Positions 9,446 through 19,973 of a stretch of 64,000 bases of DNA are shown piece by piece. The notes beneath the pieces are model-generated. The model saw nothing but the letters and a program-made list of their open reading frames with translations, was not told the origin of the DNA and searched no databases. Position numbers and translations under genes: made by a program. Origin of the DNA: Skeletonema tropicum. Taxonomy: Eukaryota > Bacillariophyta > Thalassiosirophyceae > Thalassiosirales > Thalassiosiraceae. Each line of letters opens with the position of its first letter. The stretch's first letter is position 1. Where the stretch lies: positions 2,358,001 to 2,422,000 of the forward strand of contig CM074135.1 in the NCBI GenBank assembly GCA_037178625.1, in the 5' to 3' direction.

Positions 9446-10993
9446 ATGCAAGCAGCCACCCAGCAAACACTCGCCAACCTGGTCGAAGCCCATGTGACCG
9501 CCCTAGTCCGAGAATCAGCGGCAGTCAATCGACACTCTCGAAGGGGTGGCCTCATTTCTGCCTCCGATGAAACTGCTACTAAATCCTCCTCCACTGCCGC
9601 CAACAATAACAACGGAGGCAGACAGAAACGCCGCCGCCTAATCCATCATGACGACATTAACATGGCCTTGCAATGGAGAGGCTCTGAGAAATTATACGTC
9701 AGTGGAGTTTCCGTCCCATATGTCACTCCCCGCGAAGACAGTGAACCATCTGCGAAAAAATCATCCAACTCCACCAAAAGAGAACCCAAGAATGCACTCA
9801 CACAACTACTCCAAAATACAACCACCACCAATTCCACCGTATCTTCTCTCCTCAAGGCGTCACAGGTGCCCCGAGTCGATTTAAATGCCTACCTTCAATC
9901 CGAACTGCTAATCCGCCCCCCCTCGGAATTGGCCATGACGTTACATTGGCTTGCGGTGGATGGGGTTAGTCCCATGATACCCATGAATGAGGTTTGGAAT
10001 ACTAAGGATGCATCTGCTACTAATGGTAGTCTTGATCCACTTGCTCCAGTTTTAGAACTGGATGATGATGATGACGACGATGACGAAAACAACAACAATG
10101 GACACGCCAAAACTAAATCAGAAGCATCCATCCGCATCCGAGAATTACAACAACGTCTCCTCTCCGAAGAACTTCAACTCTATTTCTCACAAGTTACATC
10201 CACCATTGACAATACTCGCTCCTCCAATCAGAGTGACATCATGACAGTTCTAAATGGTATACGTTCCGATGGGGGAATACAAGAATTAGTCCCATTTTTA
10301 AGTCGCTTCGTCGCATCTGGTCTAATGAACAAGAAGAATTTGTTAAATGTTACTTATTGTTCACGGTTGATTCAAGTCTTTGATGCAATGTTGGATAATC
10401 CAAATTTACATTTGGATTTACACCTACATCAAATGTTTAGTCCTGTGGGAACGTGCATCGTGGCCAAGAAATTGTGTAGTAATCCATATGAAGATCACTG
10501 GTCGTTACGTGAGGCAGCGGCACGGTGTTTAGTCAAAGCTTGTGATATGTATGGGATGCAATACACGACGATGAAACCGCGGGTTATGAAGTTGTTGACA
10601 CAGCAGGCGTTGAGGATGGATCGACCATTGGCGACGCAGTATGGGGGGATTGTGGGGATTTCGTTGTTTGGTCCTAGGGCTGTGGATGCGTTTTTGTTGC
10701 CTGTGGCTCAGGAGTATTGGGAGTGTTGGGATGGGGAGTTGAAGTCCTTGGTGGGGAAGAGTAATAATGGAAGTGGTGGGGGTGGTGTTGTTGGGAAGAG
10801 AGATGTGTGGAGGGAGTATGAATTGCACATGTGTCAGCAGGCTCTTTTGGATGCAGTGGCGATTTTTATGCGTGGGGTTACTCCAGGGGAACAGGCGAAA
10901 CGTGTGGATATTGAGTCTTTTTCGGATGTGTTTGGTGAAAGGTTGATTCCTATGCAACCTGAACCTACTGAATTTATATCGGCAATTCTTTAG
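9446..10993 (+). CDS. TAF6: TFIID subunit TAF6
   Basis: An intronless 515-residue protein of normal TAF6 length. The N-terminus carries the TAF6 histone fold (QQTLANLVEAHVTALVRESA, then DDINMALQW and the conserved EKLYVSG), which pairs with TAF9 in the TFIID core. Residues about 335-500 form the HEAT-like C-terminal domain, including DHWSLREAAARCLVKACDMY and MDRPLATQYGGIVGISLFG. An Asp run (near residue 205) and Asn-rich linkers are low complexity. The protein is part of the general RNA polymerase II preinitiation complex (and SAGA in some lineages) and acts in the nucleus. No oddities were seen; the start at 9446 is the first ATG of the histone fold. Confidence 0.88.
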   Translation: MQAATQQTLANLVEAHVTALVRESAAVNRHSRRGGLISASDETATKSSSTAANNNNGGRQKRRRLIHHDDINMALQWRGSEKLYVSGVSVPYVTPREDSEPSAKKSSNSTKREPKNALTQLLQNTTTTNSTVSSLLKASQVPRVDLNAYLQSELLIRPPSELAMTLHWLAVDGVSPMIPMNEVWNTKDASATNGSLDPLAPVLELDDDDDDDDENNNNGHAKTKSEASIRIRELQQRLLSEELQLYFSQVTSTIDNTRSSNQSDIMTVLNGIRSDGGIQELVPFLSRFVASGLMNKKNLLNVTYCSRLIQVFDAMLDNPNLHLDLHLHQMFSPVGTCIVAKKLCSNPYEDHWSLREAAARCLVKACDMYGMQYTTMKPRVMKLLTQQALRMDRPLATQYGGIVGISLFGPRAVDAFLLPVAQEYWECWDGELKSLVGKSNNGSGGGGVVGKRDVWREYELHMCQQALLDAVAIFMRGVTPGEQAKRVDIESFSDVFGERLIPMQPEPTEFISAIL

Positions 10994-11429
10994 CTTTGAG
11001 ATTTTGAGTGTTGTGCACTTTTTACATGAAAGAATTGTGACTTTAATTGAATACAGAACCTACTAGGAATGCTTTGATTCGTATCTTGTGTTGTACTGCC
11101 GAGAACCATATCATACCGATCAGTGGAATGAAGCTGTTACCATGTGATTATTGATTACTTAAGTACATTCTCATGTTATTGAAACCAAACCAACTCCTTT
11201 CTCCTTTTGGTCTTAGTTGTGATGCGTCAGAAAGGGAGAAAGGGTTCTCAAAGCAATAGCTACCACTTAGCTACCACCTACCCCGATGTCTTTTTGATGC
11301 AAATCAATGGTTACCAGCCCCTTCCCTTTTTCGCTGAGACTTTTCGGAAGCGTTGGGACGGGTGCACGTCTGCTGCAACCATGGGATACATCGTGATCAC
11401 ATAAACAACAAACAGCAATTGAAAACAAG
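10994..11429. other. Intergenic, nothing recognised
   Basis: The TAF6 3' flank and the upstream region of the next gene, which is on the same strand. Short frames here lack conserved features. Confidence 0.4.
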
Positions 11430-12691
11430 ATGATGTCTATGGCAAGTAACCGCCTAATGGCGGCGACGGCCCGAAACGCCGCCAAGCAATTAAGAAGCAC
11501 AACATCCAGATTCTCCTCCACTGTGGCATCGACAGCACCACGCTCACAATTTCGCAACCCCAACTTCGTTCTGGGAATCGGTAGCGGTCTAGTACTTGCA
11601 GGTCTCCACAGTGCTACCGGCTCTGCAAATGACTTCTATGATTATCGTTTCAAGAGTCCCAAGGATGCTGACGACCTTGCCTCCTTCTATGGTGGAGAAG
11701 AGCTCATGGAGCTGTACTGTGTGTTTCCTATCGTTGGACAGATCATGATGCGTAGCGCTACATTTGATGATACTGGTGGAATTAAAACACAAGGCTTCCC
11801 TGGGACGATGGAGGTGAATATGGTGTTCTCGGATGAAGCCAACGAAGAAACTGGTGAAACAGACTGGTGTAAGTTATGGTTATGCATATCATGTGCATCA
11901 TGATTATCGTTTTTTACTTGTTTCAAGTGATGTTCTAATATCCCTTTCTTTCTTTATTCATTGCAGTCAACAAAAGAGAAAGGTTTAAGAATACCTTGTT
12001 CGGGTACACACTATGGGACATGGTGATTAACTTTGGGTTCCAAACAAAAGAGGACGGAACAAGAGAGTGCTATCATGCAGGGGAGTACTTTCACGGAAAC
12101 GTTCCCATTCTATCTCAAGTAATGTTGCTCATATTCAAAGTTCATGCACGATGGGTGGTGTGGTCTACAGAGCACCATGTCAATCACTACGCCTTTTCGT
12201 CCGGTACTACCGACGAGGAAGAAGAAATGGAAGAGGAGAGTCGTGCCAACATGCCGCTCTTCTTGCTCAAGAACTATGCCTGGTCTGATCTAACTGCCAT
12301 GTTGTTTGGATACAAAGAAGGCGATCTATCTCGTGCGGAGAAGCAGCCTTCCTTTCTTGTACTTGGCGGTGAGGACTCAGAAAAGGATGAGCTTCCATTT
12401 CAGAAGAAGGCCATTCAAATCCGTATCAGCGAAGATATCGAGGCAGACAAGCAGGCTATGAAGGCCCTTTCTTCCAAGTATTGTCCAGAGGATGTGAAAA
12501 AGATTCTTGCTCGCCGAGTTACCATTGCTAGGAGGCGCACTAATGCGAAGGAGGAGTTACCAGACAACGATGAAGACGTAGATGTGGATGCTGATGCCAC
12601 ATCTGATGTGTACTTGATGGCAACAGAACTTGCCGCAGATCGAGCAATGCGTAGGATGACTAGGCGGCCGACAAGGGCAGCTGCTAACTAG
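11430..12691 (+). CDS. Conserved-looking hypothetical protein, probably mitochondrial, one intron
   Basis: Exon 1 is 11430-11868 and exon 2 is 11967-12691, with a 98-nt GT-AG intron (donor GTAAGT, acceptor TTGCAG) that restores the frame across Trp-Phe. The product is about 387 residues. The N-terminus is rich in Arg/Ala/Ser/Thr without acidic residues (MAATARNAAKQLRSTTSRFS), which fits a mitochondrial presequence. It is followed by a short hydrophobic segment (FVLGIGSGLVLAGL). The middle is aromatic-rich (YTLWDMVINFGFQ) and the C-terminus is acidic and then Arg-rich (MRRMTRRPTRAAAN). I do not recognise a family. Codon use looks like its neighbours. Confidence 0.7.
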
Positions 12692-12805
12692 GACTAGATG
12701 TCAAGTATTACAAGCTAAGCTATGATATAAAGGTTTGAATCTACTATGAAGTAGAGAGGAATGTCGGATCATAAATGTTAAGCGTTAAGCCTTTCCGTAC
12801 TCTTT

Positions 12806-13105
12806 CTATTTGCTTGGATGTAAGTAATGTTGTAACTTGCCTTCAAATGCAGTGCTCTTCTTCCTTGTTTCTTCTTGTTTCTCTTGTTTATCTAGCTCCT
12901 GTTGGTGTTGCTCTTGTTTGTGTAGGTCCTGTTGATGCTGCTCTTGTTGATGCTGCTCCTGTTTATGCTGCTCTTGTTGATGCTGCTCTTGTCTGTGCTG
13001 TAGCTCCTGTTGATGTCTCTCCATTTGATGCTGCTTTTGCTGCTGCATTCTCTGTACTTCTTGGAATATCATCATTTCTCTTCTGTGTTCGTTTATCGCG
13101 TGCAA
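12806..13105 (-). repeat. Short tandem repeat, Gln/His-rich in the minus frame
   Basis: Imperfect 15-18-bp units of the type tgttgatgctgctcttgt cover roughly 12895-13020. On the minus strand they encode a 99-residue QQEQHKQEQHQQEQ-type peptide, and on the plus strand an Ala/Val-rich one. Neither frame has flanking conserved sequence or clear splice signals, so a real gene is doubtful. Confidence 0.55.
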
Positions 13106-13781
13106 TGTGAAGTCAAAATGTAAAGAATGCCATCGATGAATCTCTCATCAGAGAGAGAGATTCACCCAGAAATACGTAAATGAAAAGGAGCTCTGGTTCA
13201 ACTTCCCAATCGTTCGACTCCACAACATCATGTTGCAGAAGACTCCGGGACTTCAACATACAATACCCAAAATTGCATGCAATCTTTTGAAGCCTTGTCA
13301 TGCATAGATCGTTGTCATTCCAGAGAGAGATACTCCATCTCAACTCGGGACTTTACTCGGGACTTTTACTCGGGACTACTCGGGACTTTGACTCGAGAGT
13401 TTCATTTCAGACACATATCTCTGAAAACCTTCGTGTCACATCTTTTCTACTATTCCAACGTAGAAATGAAATTTTAAGAACCCCACGACCACTCACCCAC
13501 CAACCACCAAAATTTCAAAATGACAGCTCTGCTGGGGAAAGTGGAAAGAATGATTCCAATTCCTTCTCCCCGAACAGCTCCCATCCATGAACTGAAACAG
13601 GAATCCTACATATAGTTAAAGAATCCTATTATTGCATCCTCCTACAAACTTGGACGGAGTATCAAACGTATGAGATGAACTGCATCGCTCATAAAATCAA
13701 CAACAAACACTTCCGCTTTCCCTCCTGACATATCTCATAAATTATTTGTTCTTCCAAAAACAAACAACAAAATCAACAAAG
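13106..13781. promoter_or_regulatory. Upstream region of ornithine decarboxylase with small ACTCGGGACTT repeat
   Basis: Near 13338-13390 there are four to five copies of an ACTCGGGACTTT-like 11-17-bp unit. The rest is unremarkable A/C-rich sequence leading to the ODC start. Confidence 0.4.
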
Positions 13782-16310
13782 ATGCCTCCCGCTCCAGAAC
13801 AGCAAGAGATGATCCACAGATCCAACAGTGACTCCTCCTCGACCGCCTCTGCAAAGGAGAAGCTCTCAGCAGTCGAAAAGGCCACCCTCGACGCACTCAC
13901 CTCCACTCTAGCATCCTGCAACGCCCATCTCGGTGGTTCCTCCATCGGCAGGGGTTTCCGCCTCGCTGCACGTTACCACCTCAAGAAACGAGCACCACAC
14001 TCTCTCACCCCCCTCCCCGCCGAAGCCAGCGATGATGACACCAGCTTTATCGACCCACGCGAAGTCCTCGAGCCAGGTGTCCACCACACCATTGAAGATC
14101 CATTCTACGTCATCGACCTGGGCATCGTCGGTGCCCAACTAGCCAGATGGCGAGCCGCCTTCCCCCGCGTCGTACCCTTCTACGCCATCAAATGCAACCC
14201 CGACCCCGCCATCGTGCGCACCCTCGCCTGTCTAGGGTGTAACTTTGACTGTGCCTCCCGTGGTGAAATCGCATTGGTCCAACAAATCACCAAGGAATTA
14301 CCCAAGGGATATCGCAAGCCGGAGATTATTTATGCCAACCCTTGTAAATCGAGGTCTCATATTATTGATGCCGTGTGTCGTGGGGTGAGGATGGTAACGT
14401 TTGATAATACGGCGGAGGTACGTAAGTGTGCTTCGATTAGTAAGAAGATTCAATTGATCTTGAGGATTATTACGGATGATTCGGGAAGTCAGTGTCGTTT
14501 GTCATCCAAGTTTGGTGCACCCAGGCAACATTGGCCCATTCTGTTGGCAGAGGCGAAAAAGTTTGGATTGGAAGTTGTGGGTGTTTCCTTCCATGTGGGG
14601 AGTGGGTGTCGTGACGCTACTCGGTATGAAATGGCATTGAAGGATTGTAAGGAGCTGTTTGAAATGGCCAAGAGGGATTATGGGTTTGATATGAAGATTT
14701 TGGATATTGGTGGGGGATTTCCTGGAGAGACGCATAGTTTGTGGAATCCTGCCAAGGTTAGTGTTTGTGATGTTTGCATTTGTTGTGCATTTCTCTCTTT
14801 TTCTATATTCGATATCTATATGTCACTCAATTATTCGTCATGTCTTTTTCTCATTACAACATAGGCATTTGGAGACCCCACCGCTGAGGAGCGTGACCCC
14901 GAAGCCGTTCCTGCACACCGAAGGAAGATGACAGAATTGGAACCCATCCCATCCATTCGTGAAGAGTTGGGCGAGACAGAAAGTGATGATGAAGAAGACG
15001 ACGAGGATGATGATGAAAAGGAAGGAAAGGAGCTAAAGGAGATTGAGAAGAATAAAGAAGACGACGATGATAGTAGTACCCTTGGCGACAATGAACGTGA
15101 ATACATGTACTTCAATGAGATTGCCGAGGCCGTTAGCCCAATGCTCGATGAATTGTTCCCTCCTTCTTCTGGAGTGAAGATCATTGCAGAACCAGGACGC
15201 TACCTTGTTGCCGCGTGTGCGACACTTGTTGCCTCCATTGTGAGCGTGCGTAACAACATCACTGACAAAAGCGTCCCTGCGTTGGGTATTTCTGATAAGA
15301 CTGCCTCCGAGAATGTGTTCATGGTAACTCGTGCCGAGGAAGATGAAATTGTGGAAGGACATGCCGCTGCTCTTGAGCGTGAGGAGAATCCCATCATTGA
15401 AACTCTTGTGGACGAGTTGGCCGATTACTCTCAGAGATTTGCCAGAGCAAACTTGGCCCAGCAGGAAATTGATGTGTACCTTGACAACGTCAATCCTGAG
15501 CAGACTGATGAAGTCTTGGCATCGGCAGATGCTCCCGAGGGAGCAATTGGCGGAGAATCCAATGTCACGAAGGATGGAGTGGAGATGAGCCACACTGTGG
15601 AGGGTATGCAAGCCGGTATTGTGGTCGGATGCGCAGATATGTTCGATGATGATGCTAGCGCTATTTCAGGGCACAGATCTCGTGGAGTCAGCTTTGACGG
15701 GTTGGAGAATTCTGTCGTTTCCGGTGCCACCAATGTCGGTGGGTTGGACATTCCCTGCGTTCTTGCTGCCGCAGGTGAAGCCGCTGTGTCTGGTATTGTC
15801 CGCCAAGCCATTGCCGACTCTGCACAACCACTTCAGGATGACTTTGCGTACTACATCAACGATGGAGTCTACGGTGCGTTCAACAACCTATTGTTTGATC
15901 ACGCTACCGTCCGCCCTCGTAAGTTGCGTGACGCTATTTCACCTGACCATCAAGTGGTGGAAGTGGTCCATGGAGAGGGCGAGAATGCCCTCCGTACCAT
16001 TGAGGTCGTAGAGGAAGAAAAGGAGCACCCTCAGGATGAGAATCTTTACTCATCTACTGTTTTCGGACCCACCTGTGACTCCATGGATGTCCTCAGCCGT
16101 GGAGTTTTGCTACCCAAGATGAGCATTGGAGATTGGATGTACTTCCAAAACATGGGAGCATACACTTCAGCCGCAGCATCTACGTTCAATGGCTTTCCTA
16201 CCACAGACAAGTTCTATGTCTGCAGTGTCAAGCCTCAACACTTCACTAGGCTTGTTACCAAGGGAAGAGTGAACGTGGATTTGTCTGAAGAGAAGAAGGA
16301 AGAAAGATGA
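13782..16310 (+). CDS. Ornithine decarboxylase-type PLP enzyme, unusually long
   Basis: Exon 1 is 13782-14756 and exon 2 is 14865-16310 (108-nt intron, donor GTTAGT, acceptor ATAG). The start at 13782 (MPPAPEQQEM) has a better context than an in-frame ATG 36 nt earlier. The 806-residue product has all fold-III decarboxylase marks: PFYAIKCNPDP with the PLP lysine (Lys137), FHVGSGC, ILDIGGGFPG, AEPGRYLVAAC (phosphate binding), YYINDGVYGAFN, and GPTCDSMDVL with the catalytic Cys729 typical of ornithine decarboxylase. The enzyme makes putrescine from ornithine, the first step of polyamine synthesis. Family members are about 420-460 residues. Here an acidic insert (about 326-400) and a roughly 200-residue insert (about 450-650) separate conserved blocks without breaking the frame. 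Polyamines also take part in diatom silica formation. Confidence 0.88.
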
Positions 16311-16552
16311 TGTCATTGGGTTAGAGTGGTTAGGGGAAAGTAAACGTGTAGGTTGCATTGCAACGTATCTGTCCTAGGATAGGAAGGGTGTGACGAAGAT
16401 TAAGGAAGACCGTTTGATAGAAAAGGATAGAAGAAGGATATAACAACGTGAATGGGAGAAAGTTCTGGCAATTTTTTACTCAACATGTATCGTTTTGACT
16501 ATTGTAGTGCCAAACAACTTAAAATAGATGAGCAAGATATTTTTGACAACAA
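16311..16552. other. ODC 3' flank
   Basis: A short A/G-rich flank between the ODC stop and the start of the duplicated TMEM184 fragment. Nothing else was seen. Confidence 0.4.
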
Positions 16553-17158
16553 CGTCATAATCTACACAACTTCTTTCAGAGTGCCTGGATGTGGATGCGG
16601 CGATGAATGCTTTTCAATAAACGTTTCTATCCGAGTCCAACTCCCATGAACACAGTCACCTCCATCGGACCCAACCGAGCTTCCAGTGTCCAATCTTCGT
16701 CGAATGTCGCCCAAGGGTACATCTGCCAACCGTTCTATGTATTCATCTTACCGTACGTCTGCCGACCAGTCTGCATCGTCACCCCCAAGCTCTGAAGAGT
16801 CGATTGTGGTATTCAATTGGTCTTCATCACCAAAGGATGATGACGAGGCACGACGAGTAGACAATTCTAGGCCACTACAGCCCGTCTGTTGTTCATCATT
16901 ATTATTGTCATCATCATCCTCCTCTTCCCCACTCTTGGTAGAACTAGGTGACATCATAGCACCCTGCTGCTGCTGCCTCATTCTCTTCTTCCGTCGTTTT
17001 CTCCTCCTCTTGCTAGCCATCACCACCTTGATATCATTAATAAAATCACCCACGGCAACACTATCCCCAAATCCAGTATTCGCACCATTCTCATTCATCA
17101 TTTTCTGCCGTGCCTCCTCTCGTTCTCTATATCCAGGAGCCCACTCATCCGGACTAAA
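16553..17158 (-). pseudogene. Truncated duplicate of the 3' end of the TMEM184 gene
   Basis: About 605 bp matches 22719-23324 in the same orientation with only some twenty to thirty differences by eye. It corresponds to the cytosolic C-terminal tail of the intact gene (MMNENGANTGFGDSV, the Lys/Arg run, the acidic DDDDNNNDEQQ stretch). Similarity ends abruptly on both sides. The frame is broken after DDADWSADVR, and the membrane part is absent, so the copy cannot make the full protein. It lies just downstream of ODC, about 6.2 kb from its source. Confidence 0.88.
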
Positions 17159-19973
17159 TATGAAACGAGATACAAACTATCTCCTTCTACAAAAAAGCTG
17201 CAGAAATGATACATTCAAAGCTGTCGAAATCTTCTCCGCACTTCACTTCACTGATGGATAGAAGTAGAAAGTTTGAGATGATTGCCATTGATCGAGAACA
17301 CATAAATGACCATGTTAAAGCTTTTATGACCTTTCGATATCCTCTTTTGATAAAATAGCTGTGTGCTTTCGGCTTCGATTGCTTGCTGTGTACAATAAGT
17401 ATCATGATGATTGGTACTTATCATTGACAGAGTTGTGGATGGGAAGTGAAGGAGCTCTTGTGTTGACAAGTATAGACGGCAGTAGCATTGTATTGTTTCG
17501 GCCAAAAAACTTTGATTGTACAGCTTGTCAAACTCGTGTTTCATCTGAGCAATAAAGAGGAAAATCAAGATAGGGAAGGAACGGCATAACACATCAATGG
17601 CTAATGCCAATCCCTTGTTGCATGAGTCATTGATGGCCGTCACGGAAATCTTGTAACACCGCTGATTTGTTGTTTGTTGCAGAATTAGTGGCAGACGCAG
17701 CGGCCTCATATGTAGCAACTGTGGCTGCAGCGTTACGGTTGTCTGCAAAGTTCTTGATGTTCGAAATATATCGTCTGGAGTCTGGAGAGAAGGAACGAAG
17801 AGATACTTAGGTACTTAACTTCTGCTTGATGCGAAAATGTGTGTTTCAACTTCAACATCACTCGGTACTCGAAATGTCCACCAAAATCGCTCACAAAAAA
17901 TCAATCATGCCGACCATCGCAACGTTACTTCAATCATGCCGACCAAAAGCACCGGAGAGCCATTCATTCAATCATGCCGACAGACAGCATCGTGAGGATC
18001 TCTCACAGCCATTCATTCAATCATGGATGGCAATTTGCTGTTGCAAGCCTCATGCCGCTGCTTGCTGTGCTCATAATTTTTCATCGAGCAAACTGTCAAC
18101 ATCATTTGCTACCAAACCACCATGTCGGCCAATTCTCCGCCCTCCGCTGGCCGACCGCTTGCTATACTACCGCTGCCTCCCAACAGTGTTCACCCGCAAG
18201 CATCGCCGCCGCCTTGAAGCAGGCTCCGCCGCTAACGACTGCAGCCGACGATCGATGATTACAGGTGAGTTACAACCGATTCATGATCCCCTGTCCGGTT
18301 TTAATGGCTGATCGAGCAACAACTTCAGCGCCGAGGAAAGCCGGCGCTATACAAATTGGCCCAGAACCGTGGAAGCCGGTGCTATACAAATTGGCCCAGC
18401 ACCGTGGAAGCCGGTGCTTTACAAATTGGCCCAGGGCTCAGTCCCAGCACCGAGGCAAAGCCGGTGCTATACAAATAAGGCCCATCGCCGAGGTTAGCCG
18501 GCGATTAATTAAATTGGCCCAGCTTTTCTTTGCGCCTTCGGGTGTACTCGATTTGGGGTTCCGAGAGAGATAGTAACGGTCGGTTTCCAAGGTTGGTCAC
18601 GGCGGCCTTCGGAGGTGCTGAGAGGCTTAAACAGAGTGTCCGTCCTCCTCAGGGAAAGATTGGCACAGTTCCTTTAGGGTTTGCTAGACCATAAATCCGT
18701 CGCTAAACTACCGTTCGATCTCGTTGAAAAGCATCTCCACCAACATTTTTAAATCTTTGTTGTGTTTGTCTGATGTCTCTTTGTATTTTGTATCTCTAAT
18801 GAATCTTTGTTTTGTTTCCTATCTCTAAAAACAGTGCTTGGCAATTCATATAGAGGCACTCTCTTCGCATGGCGTATCGCAAGCTACACAGCTACCGTTC
18901 AGAGACGACTCTTGACGAAAGGCCTTACAGCAGGGCAGGAACAAGACGGCAAGTTTAGTTTGATCAATCGAGCAGGGCCTGCTCTCAAGTTGTTGCGTCC
19001 ATCGCCGTCGCGTGTCTTATGGCACATTATTTGCTGCCTCTCTCTAGAGATAGAGAGACGGGATGATTGGGAATTGACGTTTCTGTCTCCGTGGCTCTTA
19101 GAATGAAAGTTAGATAATGTGTCTCATGTTTTGTCAGATGTAAATAATAAGTCCAATTCCCCTGCTAGCTTGATCTTATGCTCGTCCCTCTTGAGATCCA
19201 CTCAACAAGTGTGTCCGTCACGCTCGGTTCCAATACACATCACTCGATCATATCGTCCTAGTCTCTTGTCTTTCCCCATATGCATAGCACAGAGTATTGA
19301 GAGGCAAGAGTGCAGAGCAGCAGTGCGATAGTGTTGAAACTTCCCTCCGACAAAAATGACACACATGACTTCGCCAATGTAGTAAGTAGGTACTCTTGAC
19401 TCTTCTCACTGCAAACATTTACATGGATGATATTATTTGTAATTTGTATGTACCACCAAACGACGATAGGCGTAACAAAGAATATGATCTCATCAATGAT
19501 GATGGCAGCCAAGCCGCCTACCCATCTCAATACAACAACATAAACATCTTGATGATGAAGGAGAAGTCGAAGATGAAATCATCCCCAACCAAATGCTCCA
19601 ACTATCACAACCTCAGCATCCAATCCCTCCACGACCATCCCCTCTCAGCATCTATATGAATTATCAATCGACACGGGAGGATGCTCCCTCTCCATGCGGC
19701 GCTATTGTACGGTGCTCCATCTAACGTCACGCTAAAAAGTTTCATCAGAGAATCTGTTGCTTGTGCGCTTGAAGAGCAAGCGAGGTAGTGTGGTGCGGTT
19801 GACACGCCCCGGTAAAAATCTTCTGATTGTAAAGATAGTGATTGCCACTGAGAGCAAAAATAATATTGTATCTGTGGATCCCTCCGTTAGGATATTTTCA
19901 ATAATTGAAGTTGCAGTATTTGTTGTCCTATGCTTAGATGGATGTAGACTCTGGATATCTAGAGCTCCCTCGT
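17159..19973. other. Gene-poor stretch, no convincing gene
   Basis: The frames here are short and lack recognisable domains. Contents noted are an Ala/Thr/Asn-rich minus-strand stretch near 17640-17760, repeated TCAATCATGCCGACC phrases near 17900-18000, the hairpin array at 18326-18522, a 99-residue plus-strand frame ending at 19106 without similarity I recognise, and a minus-strand frame near 19400-19530 with one hydrophobic segment (AAIIIDEIIFFVTPIVVWWY). It could hold decayed mobile DNA, but no ends or coding domains were found. Confidence 0.4.
18326..18522 (+). repeat. Array of five hairpin-forming repeats with covarying stems
   Basis: Five units of about 34-45 bp each contain a 7-bp stem (AGCGCCG, AGAACCG, AGCACCG, AGCACCG, ATCGCCG), a 7-9-nt loop and the complementary arm (CGGCGCT, CGGTGCT, CGGTGCT, CGGTGCT, CGGCGAT), followed by a linker like ATACAAATTGGCCCAG. 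Four stems pair perfectly and the second has one mismatch. Two stem positions change together on both sides between units. No reading frame explains this. Confidence 0.72.

Noticed and set aside
12775..13110. Ala/Val-rich plus-strand frame with apparent hydrophobic helices
   Set aside because: A translation artefact of the short tandem repeat; no conserved flanks.
14928..16310. Separate acidic protein downstream of a truncated decarboxylase
   Set aside because: A GT-AG intron joins the two parts in frame and the second part holds the remaining decarboxylase motifs, so it is one gene.
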